The notes below the pieces were generated by a model. That model did no database searches. It saw only the letters and a program-made list of their open reading frames with translations, and was not told where the DNA came from. Shown here in pieces: positions 33,698 to 43,902 of a DNA stretch of 64,000 nucleotides (position 1 is its first letter; each line of letters begins with the position of its first letter). A program made the translations under genes and the position numbers. The stretch comes from Plantago ovata (lineage: Eukaryota > Streptophyta > Magnoliopsida > Lamiales > Plantaginaceae), in contig CM051455.1 in the NCBI GenBank assembly GCA_028274465.1, forward strand, positions 46,765,129-46,829,128, in the 5' to 3' direction.

Positions 33698-34714
33698 TGT
33701 AACACCCCGTATTTTATTTATTTATTCATTTTATTTCAATTATTTAATTACCTGAATAAATTAATTTATGTGGTAATTATTTAATTTCTTTCCCGCGCAA
33801 TCGAATTCGTCATTTGTTAGTTCGCGAAGAGTTAATTCGATTCGTCTCGTTATTGGATCAGCTAGCATTTGATTTCTTGGCCCAATCTTAGCTCAGTCAA
33901 ATCCCTAATTTTCTAGTCAAAACCCTAACCTAAACCATCTAATTCTTTTCCTTCATCCCCACTCTTCTTCTTCCACGCCTCTATCATCAGAAAGAAGGAA
34001 AAAAAAAAAAAAAAAAAAGAAAGAAAAACTTGCTGCTTTTCTCTCAACTCTCGTACATCATCATCCATCCATCGTCTTCAACTTCTTTTATCCATCTCAC
34101 CATTATTATCATCCAAATTTTCATCACCATTATCATCTCAACTACATCAACATCAATTAACCTGCCATCACTCTTGGTTTTGAACAGAAGCTACGTACTT
34201 CTTGGTTACCGCGGTGTCTTCCGGTAAGCTCTTCGACTCTTCATTCAATTGGTTCTTCACCTTAATCCTTTCTTTTGACTCAAAATCTATGCAATCTTTT
34301 CTCCTCGTAGAATCGTTGGGGCTTGGTACGTTTTGTCCGTTGTTTGGTTTCGCCTTGCCTGCTTTTGTTAATCATCTGCTCGTTGTCTTTCGGTAAGTAC
34401 GTTTTGATCCACACCTTTTGATCTGATCTGTAAACACTTGATCATTTGTTCCTCACTCGAAAGAACTTGGATCTGTTTCTCGTAGATTTGCTAAGGAGGC
34501 TTCTGCGTTATATTCGTTGATCAGTTCGTTGTGTCTGTGTTTAGCTAGCCAGCTGGTTGTCGTTCGGTAAGTTTTAACCCTTCCTTTGGTTATCTAGGGG
34601 TTGTGGGGTTCGTGAGCGATCTGGTGCATTAGCGTGTATTATTTCCTAGTTTATCTATTTATCAGATAGTTAACCTGTTACTTTCAAGTCTGTTAATTTC
34701 ATGTTCGGATACCC
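33698..34714 (+). mobile_element. Tekay-like LTR fragment inserted in the RPA-like gene, copy 1
   Basis: Starts TGTAACACCCCGTATTTT, preceded by gtaat as a possible target copy, with the cccgcg and aaaccctaacct segments typical of Tekay LTRs. About 1 kb is visible before the LINE interrupts it. It resembles the LTR at 52175 only distantly, so it is another family. Three ~172-bp spaced cggtaag words lie near 34222, 34391 and 34565. Confidence 0.7.
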
Positions 34715-36310
34715 TTTTTTTTTTTTTTTTTTTTTGTAACGGCAAAAAGTTCATAAAAACCAAATGTGTTGTACAAGAGTAAGAGGGGCATACCCCAATC
34801 ATGACACAAGGCGTGTCAACAATCTCAAGTACCCAGGAGGACCCAAATAGCCAACAAGACTACTGGACGTGCCAAAACCGGGACGAAACCCACAGACTCT
34901 AGCTATGCTATGATCTATGGTGAATCTAAAACTGAAAGGCCACACTCTATAAAGCTCTTCGAACTCCAGACCATGTCTGTGATCCGAACCAAAACACGAG
35001 CCGTCATTTCCACAGCTCCCAAGGCGATGTTATAATACCACAACCCCACTTCCAACTCATGGAAACGCGAGTAGAGACCACATCAGCTTCCGTTTGACAA
35101 CAAACCTCGATTTTAATGAACAAGAACAGAAAACAAAGCACCCATGACCATCAGCTTCTGACACGAGCAAAACTGGAGACAATCGTCCAACCTGTTGATA
35201 CCAAAAAAACACTAACCAACCCATAAATCCATTCCACAATGAAACACACGTGAGTAAGAACAGAAAAGAAAGCAACAAAACTCCCTGATTCCTGCAACCA
35301 CGCGTCCGTACGTAGCAGCTGGAAAAATGGGCGAGCAATGCAACTCCCGTCACCTCAAAACCTGTTGACTCGAAGACTCGGAGAAAACGCATAACACATC
35401 ACCAAAAAAAAACCTGACTAAGCACCAGAAAAATTAAACTGAAAATAACGCAAACCTGGCCCTCCGAAACGCAGCAGAAACAGCAAAAAAGACTCTCCAC
35501 CGAGATCCCAAATCACGTACAGCTGCAACATCGTTAGGCAACAACAGGAAAGCGACAAAACAGAAAAAATACCTGATGAAACGCAAGCTGCTACTAAGCA
35601 AGTAACCCGACCAAGCGCGCAAATAATAAGGAAGCCGCACAGCAACAGACTAGCTCGCATCTGCAGAAGAACGAACAAAATAGGTCCCCATTCGCACTCT
35701 TTCACCCTCCAAACACTAACGTCGTTATTCCCAGCACTGCCTAGGCGCTATTAACCAGTCCGTCAACGTATAAGGAGCCCCCAAACAACCCTTACACCTG
35801 GCCCAGTGCCAAGTCGAGAATTTTACCTTATCCAACACATCTACAGAAGAGCACTCCACCCTCTGAAACACCCGACTATTCCGAATTAACCAAAGCGTCC
35901 AACAAACGCTATGAACAAGAGTCGCCTTCAAGTTCCTATTCAACGTCTCATCCTCCAAAAAACAGCCTTCGACGACTTCTAACACCAACTCGGCCACTCG
36001 ACACCTACATCCAACCCAAGACGCAATACCCCTCCAAACCTCTTGAGCAAAACAACAACGAGCAAAGAGATGCAAAGCCGACTCCTCCTCCTCGTGACAC
36101 AAAACACACACGTTGGGCACTGTACTATGAACAATCCCTCTCCGTATCAAATTATCAACAGTAGGCACCCGGTTTCTAGCCAACTTCCACATAAAACCGG
36201 CTACCTTAGAAGGAACCGAAGCCACCCAAACAAACCTCAACCACTCCACGTTCGCCTCCACTCCCCTAGCAGAAAACACCGCCGACTCCTTGTTAAATCC
36301 TTTGAACGCA
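34715..36310 (-). mobile_element. LINE (L1-type) 3' end, 5'-truncated
   Basis: A poly-T run at 34715-34735 is the reversed poly-A tail. The minus strand encodes the C-terminal zinc-binding region of plant L1 reverse transcriptases (about 36240-35730): PSKVAGFMWKLARNRVPT, NLIRRGI, a VCVLCHEEEE Cys pair and HLFARCCFAQEVW. About 1 kb of 3' UTR follows. The upstream RT and endonuclease are missing, the usual 5' truncation from incomplete target-primed reverse transcription. I found no clear target-site duplication. Confidence 0.82.
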
Positions 36311-36654
36311 TGTTGATTAATTAAGTAATAATTAACTACCATGCATGTACAAAAAGTTACTAAATGGTACAAGTATATTTCACCTATTTATATATACAGA
36401 CCTCTAAAAAACAAATTAAATTACATTCAATTTCAAATAGATGAGCCATATAATTCAATCCCCGATGAACGCATCCATGCGCCTTCGAATCACTTTGATC
36501 CCTGTTCAACTTCACCACGAACAAATCCCACCTGCAATTGTAGATTAAAATTGCATTTAGAGACCAAGTATATAAAGTTCTATTATCCAAAATATAAATT
36601 CTTTTAAAAGTTAGTATTCAGACTATTATACTCAGATTTTAGTATGCAGAGTCC

Positions 36655-36744
36655 AAAAGGCATTTCGGTAGTAAATATCTAATATTTGCATTACTTAAAA
36701 TTTGCAATGCCGTAATATTAGCATTTACCACAGAAATGCCTTTT
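36655..36744. repeat. 90-bp foldback
   Basis: An imperfect hairpin of about 40-bp arms (aaaaggcatttcggtagtaaat with its complement ending aaatgcctttt) and a short A/T loop. It could be a MITE-like or small-RNA-precursor-like foldback. Confidence 0.7.
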
Positions 36745-36876
36745 GAAGGAGATAGCATTTTCATTACAAAGTCTGATGTAGTCATCATAATACTTTAGAA
36801 CTGAAATAATATTATAGAAAAATAAGAATTCTAAAAAAAATAAGTATTAGTGTGTTTCTGTTTATGTTCAGACAAG

Positions 36877-36953
36877 TGCAGTAAATTCTATCAGACACTT
36901 TATGCCCCATGTGTTGGGAAACAATTCTATTGTAAGTGTCTAATGCTACTGCA
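36877..36953. repeat. 77-bp foldback
   Basis: Arms tgcagtaaattctatcagac and the complement of gtctaatgctactgca; imperfect, with a loop of roughly 30 bases. Confidence 0.55.
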
Positions 36954-36983
36954 AAATGAGGCCCACCTCAGTGTAGCATTTAG

Positions 36984-37121
36984 CCATTTACAATGGAATT
37001 TATCCATTAACACAACAAAATTCTGTAAAACTTTGTCATCATAACAATTTTGAAACCATTTACCATAGAATGTATCCAGAAACACAGCAAAATACTATAT
37101 AATTTTGTCATCATAACACAA
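36984..37121 (+). repeat. Diverged tandem duplication, ~65 bp unit
   Basis: Two units, 36984-37047 and 37056-37121. Both run ccattta(c)-(a/t)ggaat-tatcca-aacaca-caaaat to ttgtcatcataaca. Confidence 0.7.
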
Positions 37122-37228
37122 TAAGTTGACTCCAACATGAAATTAATTTTACAAGTGTTTAGAAGATAAAACTTATATATATATTTTAGTGTTCAGAGTA
37201 CTACAGTCAATTCGAGTAATTGCCGGGG

Positions 37229-37313
37229 AGACTTTTCTATGGGACCTAACCAATATTTCGCTTACTGATCAATAATAAACGTGTAATATTAGACAGGTCC
37301 CACGGAAAAGTCT
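37229..37313. repeat. Inverted repeat, 19-bp arms
   Basis: agacttttctatgggacct (37229-37247) pairs with aggtcccacggaaaagtct (37295-37313) with two mismatches around a 47-nt spacer. Confidence 0.75.
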
Positions 37314-37786
37314 AACCAGCGCATCGAAACTAATTATAGTAATGACATCATCACACTTTTTATTTGAAAATCAATGTTTCCAATAGTAATTTGAAAAGCT
37401 CAATTGTTAATGTGTTCAGTTGTGCTAAATCTAATATTTCAGTTTTGAAGGAGTTTCTGAGATCAATGGCTTATAATCTACTCAAAGTTTTATGAGTACA
37501 GAAACACTATTAACATTGACCTCAAAAACTCCTTTTTCTAACTGCTAAAAGATTCAATTTATTCATCATCACACTTATAATTAATCATATCATCATTAAC
37601 ATCTAAACATATTGATTACTTTATAAAATACCTTATGTTTGTTTTGCCTTCAATACTTGAACAACTTCTTACTGGTGTACGTTGACTTTACCATACAAAT
37701 TCCATGCATTTCAAACATGAAGTATATGGATTAGACATAACTCATATGTTGAAACTTAATATTATTATTGTTTTTTTTACTACTAA

Positions 37787-38426
37787 TGCCTTGCTAGGGA
37801 ATTGTTACACCTATCGCTGCTCTACCCGACAACTCAGGAAGATTAAGGCAGACGCAAAGTTTCCACCCAAACGCTCGGTCTTATATGGTAGATAATGATA
37901 ATGCAGTTTCATTTAAGTAACAACTTATATGAATACATGTCTAAATAAGTAATAATTGTACTTATCTTAATTGCAGGCCCATAGTTTCTCCATCTGCTGA
38001 CTGTGATTCTCATTGTCAGGCATGGCAGTTGGTTATTTCTGCAATCCTACACATGTAAAGTAAGGATACTGTTAGTAATTCCTTTTTAATGGTTCAGACA
38101 AATTATATGTATTATAATTATAGTTTAACTTACCAGAATATATGCATTAGCTTAGTTCATGCCTGAGAATGAGATAATTCAATTCCTTAGGGAAAACTCA
38201 CACAGATTGCTCATGTCCCTGCATTATAAGTACAAGACATATGTGTTAGACATAATTTCATATAGACTGTTAAACATTAATATTAAATTTTACAAAATCA
38301 TTTTTGATGTTTTAACTGCCAATGCCTTGCTAGGGAATTGTTACACCTATCGCTGCTCTTCCTATTCAGGAGAGTGTTTACCAGACGCAAGGTTTCCACC
38401 CAAACGCTCGGACTTACATGGAGTTA
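37787..38426 (+). repeat. Duplicated exon-like segment
   Basis: Two ~100-bp segments (about 37787-37890 and 38327-38426) share tgccttgctagggaattgttacacc and later tttccacccaaacgctcgg. In the frame after a possible tgctag acceptor both read GIVTPIAALP, then a variable part, then HPNAR and YM. The divergence favours that frame, in which several changes are conservative, but I do not recognise the product. It may be duplicated exon remnants of a lost gene. Confidence 0.45.
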
Positions 38427-38599
38427 ACATCATAGTGATAATTGTATTCTACTTAAATTAACAACTGATGAAATTATATTTAAAAAGGCAATTGTGTTGG
38501 TTCACTTATCTTTGGATTGTACTGCAGACAGGGGAATACATAGCATCATTCTCTTATTTTTCAGGCATTATCATCATTTTTTATATCTTGTACATATAC

Positions 38600-39780
38600 A
38601 GAAGACAAACTGAATTAGTCCAACATAAACACTTTCTTAGTTAACTGATATACTATAAATTTGATTGAATCAACTTACCAAGAAAAGTTTTTTAGGTCAG
38701 CTATTGCCTGAACTCTTATGTATTTGCCTCAGAATAAAACTCATCATAGGCACTAAATCTGTGGATCCTGTATATTTAAGTTTAAGTCAATTATAACTAT
38801 TTGAAAGTTGAAAACATGTACTTGACAAAGTAGAGAACAAATAGACACAGAAGTTTTGAAGAATGGAACCAAGTATAGGGTTGTGATAAATATAAGGTAC
38901 AGACACATGATTGAAGTACAAAAGGATAGACTGAAACCAAGGTCAGATAGAGACTATACATATACAAGTATCTATAATACTGACATAGTTAGACGCAAGA
39001 TTTTGAGATATAGATAGACAGACACAAGTGTTCAGAATGCATATAGTGATATCATCAGAGTTATAAACAGACATGTAGAATAAAACTCATCATAGACAGA
39101 CACAAGTGTACAAAAGGATAGACTGAAATCAATGTGTTTACAAAGTAGAAAGACATGGACACATGAGTCATAGTGTATAAGTGACAGAGAATATTTGAAT
39201 CTAATGAATATACAGACCATATGCAGATGTTTCATATATAATAGGAAATTTCAGACTATACACAGAGACTTTATTCTTGAACCAAATGCATATACATGTA
39301 CATGTAGTAAGTTACTGATTAGATAAATATAGAGCTTTAATTCAGAGCTTTCAAGTATAAGTGGAAGTGGCTAGCAGTATAAGAGGCGGAGAACTTGGGC
39401 ATATAGTAAAACTTGAAGAAATATTTGATTTAGAAATTCAAACAATATTCAATCACAAATACAGAGACAAGTATGTAGACCACATATAGACATATCATAT
39501 ATATAGACAGACAGAGAGAGGCAAGTATCTAAAATGTGGACAGATACAGATGGAGTTTAGAAATAAACACTCATATTAATAGAATTCAAAACTGTAAAGT
39601 CACTTTGACAATTTAAAATAAGACACTTCATAATGAACTCAAATTGTAAAAGCCCCAAATTAGAAGAAACCCTAATTTTATAGTTTTGAAAAAACTTCAA
39701 AATTATTTGTGCATTTCGTGCTTGAAGTACTGGAAGAGAAATAATATTTACAGAAACTAAAGATCGAATAATTTTACCTT
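38600..39780. other. AT-rich stretch with recurring agacaga(c)acaag words
   Basis: No gene supported. Words such as tagacagacacaagt and atagacagacagagag recur, suggesting decayed simple repeats. Confidence 0.5.
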
Positions 39781-40499
39781 TGATTTGAACAAAGACGAAG
39801 AGAATTGAGCGGCCTCATAACGGATCGGACATTTCCCGTCCAAATATCAACAGATCGGCCACATGCATAGAAAAATTACAAATTATTAGTGATAATCGGT
39901 TAGAAAACAATCAAAGGCTGAAATATCCCCAAAATCCAAAAAAAAACCTAATTTCACTTTATCTTTAAAATGTAAATTTTTTTGGCCGATCTGACATTCC
40001 GAATGCTCACAAGTATGAAATAAAGCAAGATCGGACAAGACCCCCAAAATTGTAAAAATCCTAATTTCAAATTTTCATTCAAATACAACAATTTTGATCG
40101 ATTTTATGCTCCGAATACTCACAGATGCAGTAAACAGCCAGGCCGGAGAAGATTACCTTGAATTTGAGCGTAAAACGGCGAAGTGGTTCGTCATTCATCG
40201 AACATCGATCTATTCTCCATCGAGTAAACACTCGATTTTGCTCAAATTCATGGTCACACAATCACAAAGATTCAGATCAGAAGCACAAACAAGAATTAAA
40301 ATCGACCGTTTTGATTTTTGAAATTTGGAATTTCGACTATCATATGAAGAAATGATAGTCGATTTTTCTTTTTCAATTTTTGGAAAGAATTCCAGTTAAT
40401 CCAAAGGATGAAAGGAATTATCCATATGGATTTTTCTGAAATAAGATAGAAAGAAAATAGTGAAAGAGACGAGAGAGACGAGAGGCTGCGGTGAAGAAA

Positions 40500-40545
40500 T
40501 GAAACTGGAAATGGATAAAATCGGGTGTAACAAGGCTTATATACT
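40500..40545 (-). promoter_or_regulatory. Possible minus-strand core promoter
   Basis: The minus strand reads aagtatataagcc, then 30-40 nt later a pyrimidine-rich leader (cctctcgtctctctcgtctc). Downstream, 39780-40330 contains two possible splice donors (attcaag/gtaatc and atcaaag/gtaaaa) in similar contexts. No recognisable protein follows. Confidence 0.3.
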
Positions 40546-40599
40546 TAGGGTCAAACGATTAGTTCGTTTTTCACCCTAATTCGCGGTTTCAAGTCCAAT

Positions 40600-42055
40600 T
40601 CGCGCATTAGTAGGTTCTTAAGTCGAGCACTTAGACTTTATTAGTTTTTTACATTTTTTTTTACTCTAATTAATTGTTTTAATGTATATATTTATGGGAG
40701 AGTATTTATATGTATTAATTTCAATTTTAAATACTAAATAATTTGAAAAAAAAATTATTTCATTGTTCCTTTTTCTTCAAATATCGTACGTCGTATCAAT
40801 CAGTTGGTTTTAACGATTCCACCACGAAAATATTAAAAAATTATTAAAAAGGTAGTATTATTGGTGCTTATATAATTTTAATAAAAGATTATTAACTAAT
40901 TTAAATTTTAAATTCTAAATTAGTTTTACAAAAATAATTTTCTTTTTGTTTTTTAATATTTCACAATTTGTCAAACATTTTATATTTGCTTTTTGTTGAC
41001 GTTTTTAAGGATTTAATTTTAATTTTTAAATCATTCCAACGTAAATATCTAGAAAAATTGTTAAAAATGTTATGTCTTACTATAGGTATGAGATTTTGAT
41101 TATTATTGTTTAAAATAGGTGTCTTAAAATCTAATTGTGAAAATATTATCCAAATTTTATTATGAAACATTATATCCGAGATTTTTATTTTGAATTTTGT
41201 AAATATTTTGATATTATAGTTTAAAAGTAATTTGTGGTCAAACTTAAATCATGTTGATTGCAATAAATCAAAATTACAGAGAATGTATATATATATTAAA
41301 TCAAAAAAATAATCTCTTCCTGACTTTACTCTCTCTCGAATGCAAATGTGATTTGTATTTTGTAGTGTTTACTATGCTTAATTTTGTCTAAAATTAAATT
41401 GGATCGAAATTTTCATTTTAAATTATTTGATTTTTTTTATAATTACCTTTTAAATACGAATTATATATTTTTCGTGTCAACGCACACAATATTAAATTTG
41501 TTCGGTCATATAGACATTTCTATATTCATAAAAAAAAAGGCAAATGTTAAATGTTGGAACACCAATTTACTAAATGTTGGAAATTATCTGTAAATTACAA
41601 AAAATTCTTAAATTTCATAATTTAAAATTGTGACCATAAACTTTTAAAATCAACACAAAACTCATATTTATATAACTCAATATCCTAATTATACTTTCTT
41701 AATGGTTTTTCACCAAGTTAATTTTAAAAACACAACCACAAGATATCATCAGACTCCAATCGAGATTATTTCCATTTAGATTTCTTTTCATAAATATAAA
41801 TTGACCCCAACATCGAATTAGATGCCATCTAAAACAATATGAGATTATCTTCCTGAGTTCTTATCAATTATCATCATCCTCAACATCGTATACATTATCA
41901 TAATCATAAATTTTGTATAAGTTTTTTACTAATAAACAAACATAAAATAAAACACTAATACATCATAATCCTGATAATACTTTTATTATATATCACTTAA
42001 AGAAAAAAATCGGTATTTAATAAATAAATAAAAAATTAACAAAAATATCAAGAAA
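40600..42055. other. AT-rich intergenic stretch
   Basis: No gene, RNA or clear mobile-element end seen. The nearby ORFs are short and AT-driven. Confidence 0.6.
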
Positions 42056-42061
42056 TATACA

Positions 42062-42226
42062 GCTGCAACCTAGCGGGCTGCTGCTAAACATTAGCAGCAG
42101 CCTGTTGGGCTGCTCAACTATGAGCAGCCCAACAGGCTACTGCTAAACAATAGCAGAAGCCCAGTGGGCTGCTGCTTTGTAGTGGCAGCAGGCATGCTGC
42201 CTGCTGTCTGCTGCTCGATTTCTTTC
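42062..42226. repeat. GCTGCTG-rich multi-hairpin segment
   Basis: The arms ttagcagcagcctgttgggc... (about 42091-42117) and the complementary ...gcccaacaggctactgctaa (42120-42146) form a near-perfect 27-bp stem with a very short loop. More gcagcag/ctgctgc pieces flank it on both sides. It is GC-rich inside very AT-rich DNA. Confidence 0.85.
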
Positions 42227-42769
42227 ATTAAATTTTAATTTTTTATTTTTTTGGCTTTTTGAATATGAATGTAATTTTATTTTAAAATTAAAATTAAAAT
42301 TTTAAATTATAAAATAAATAATTAAGAAGATATTATATTATAATCAATATAATTCTATCATTTTTTTTTTGTTTAAGTGTCCATTTCATGTTAATAAATT
42401 ATATTTAGGAGAGTATTTAATTTAGGGAGAGATTGTGGTGAAATAGAATTAATGAATTATTAAATTTGAAATTTCTTATGTTAATTTGAATAAATTTAAT
42501 CAATTTGGGATTATTTTGCAAATTACAAATAAATTTCCAACATTTAGTAAAAACGCTACTACTTTTAACAACCCCCTTACAAAATAATATCGAGTAAAAA
42601 CTTCTTTGAAATGACTGTCTCCTCGCCCCCCCCCCCTCCCCCGAAAGGGCACGGGAATTTTATTCTGTTCTTTTCTTCCTTGAAGCGTTTATAATATTGA
42701 TACGAATCGAGTGTTTATTGTATATAAATTGAATTTGTTTATAATTATTTTTCAACACAACTTATATGT

Positions 42770-42800
42770 ATTCCATGGCAACGCAACGGGTAAATACTAG
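42770..42800 (+). mobile_element. Helitron-like 3' terminus, plus strand
   Basis: ggcaacgcaacgggtaaatactag: a degenerate hairpin of the gcaacgcacggg kind ending CTAG and followed by T, the form plant Helitron 3' ends take. The 5' end was not found. Confidence 0.5.
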
Positions 42801-42889
42801 TTAAATTATAATTAATTTAATCAATTATAATTTAAACCAATTAAAGAAAAAATTCAATAATTGTTCAATTTAAAACAAAATACAAAATA

Positions 42890-43520
42890 AAAAATAAAGC
42901 TCGTAGTAAAAAGAAATCCAATCATTTCGAAAAGTACTCAATATGGAGATTTCTATAAGATCGGGAACGCCAGTGGGAGAAAGAAAGAGCAAGCAAGCTG
43001 ATTTCAAATCCTTAGCTTGTTTGCCTCCCCCACAAAGAAGAGAAACGATCATTCATGTGGCGCGGAAGACCTAGGCTGGGTAAGAAACTCTCCCGAAAGA
43101 ACGAATTGATCTCGATCGAGCATGTCCAACTTTTTCTTCTTTTCCCGGCATAATTATTAACTCAGTGCAACACACAAAAGGAAATGAAAAAAGACAAGGA
43201 AAAGGTTGTAGCTAAACTAGACCTATAGAAACTACTTCCTATGCCTAGATAATCAGAGTCGGAAGAAAGCCCTCGAGCATTGGATCGGAGCTATTCCAAC
43301 TAAATGATGGGGAGGGGGAGGAATGAACTGACTGACTGATGAGCCCAAGGCTTTGGCTTGCCCCCATCATATCTACATGACTTGCTCGCTTGCCTGACAT
43401 CAACCAATACTATTAGTAAAAGTAGATTACCGCGAAGCTAGTTTTCCCAATCTGACAGTCAACGTGCTAGACAGTGCTGTAGTATTGTGCTAGAAAGACA
43501 AGACAAGACAGCAAAATTTC
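42890..43520. other. Organelle-like (mitochondrial-type) insertion, candidate
   Basis: Base composition and word use change sharply from the flanking AT-rich DNA (for example cgccagtgggagaaagaaagagcaagc and gccctcgagcattggatcgg), in the style of plant mitochondrial intergenic DNA. The part at 43201-43393 recurs at 49598-49800. I could not match a gene. Confidence 0.4.
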
Positions 43521-43718
43521 ACAAATGAAAATGGTAAAGGAGAATAAAGCTTGGATAGGTCCACTTAATCATCAGTAATGTCGATCATCTGTGAAGCAGC
43601 CTTGAGCATAAATTAATCAATACAGTATATGATAAATTAATTAAGACTTGAGCATTAATAACTGACTTCAGCAAATGTAGCACAAGTTTCTGGGGAGTAA
43701 TCATCTCATCTCCAGAGA

Positions 43719-43721
<3 letters not shown>

Positions 43722-43759
<38 letters not shown>
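43722..43759. repeat. Poly-A run, 38 bp
   Basis: Uninterrupted A run, perhaps a retroposed tail; the length is likely unreliable. Confidence 0.9.
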
Positions 43760-43764
<5 letters not shown>

Positions 43765-43902
43765 GCACTTGTGGATGAGTGCAACATTGTTCAGGTCGTT
43801 TATTCCAATACTTGAAATCCAAGACGTACCGGCAAAAGTCCCATTCATACTTGGTAGTAGTAAAAAGGACTTAAATTAAATGCAGAGAATATATACTATA
43901 TG

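Larger units (their letters stand above)
25683..35031 (+). repeat. 9.35-kb direct repeat, copy 1 (contig start)
   Basis: Nearly identical to 52744-62088 over its whole length at an offset of about 27.06 kb. The differences I found are about 15-20 one- or few-base length changes, nearly all in homopolymer runs, and I noticed no clear substitution. It starts exactly at the gap edge. Confidence 0.93.

Noticed and set aside
34715-36372. LINE insertion with clear target-site duplication
   Set aside because: I looked for a copy of the sequence left of the poly-T (ttcatgttcggataccc) near 36300 and found only a weak catgtt match.
43555-43620. Minus-strand peptide LKAASQMIDITDD followed by a stop, as a terminal exon
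   Set aside because: Attractive but very short, with no clear acceptor or homologue; it lies beyond the stop of the DUF6598 gene.
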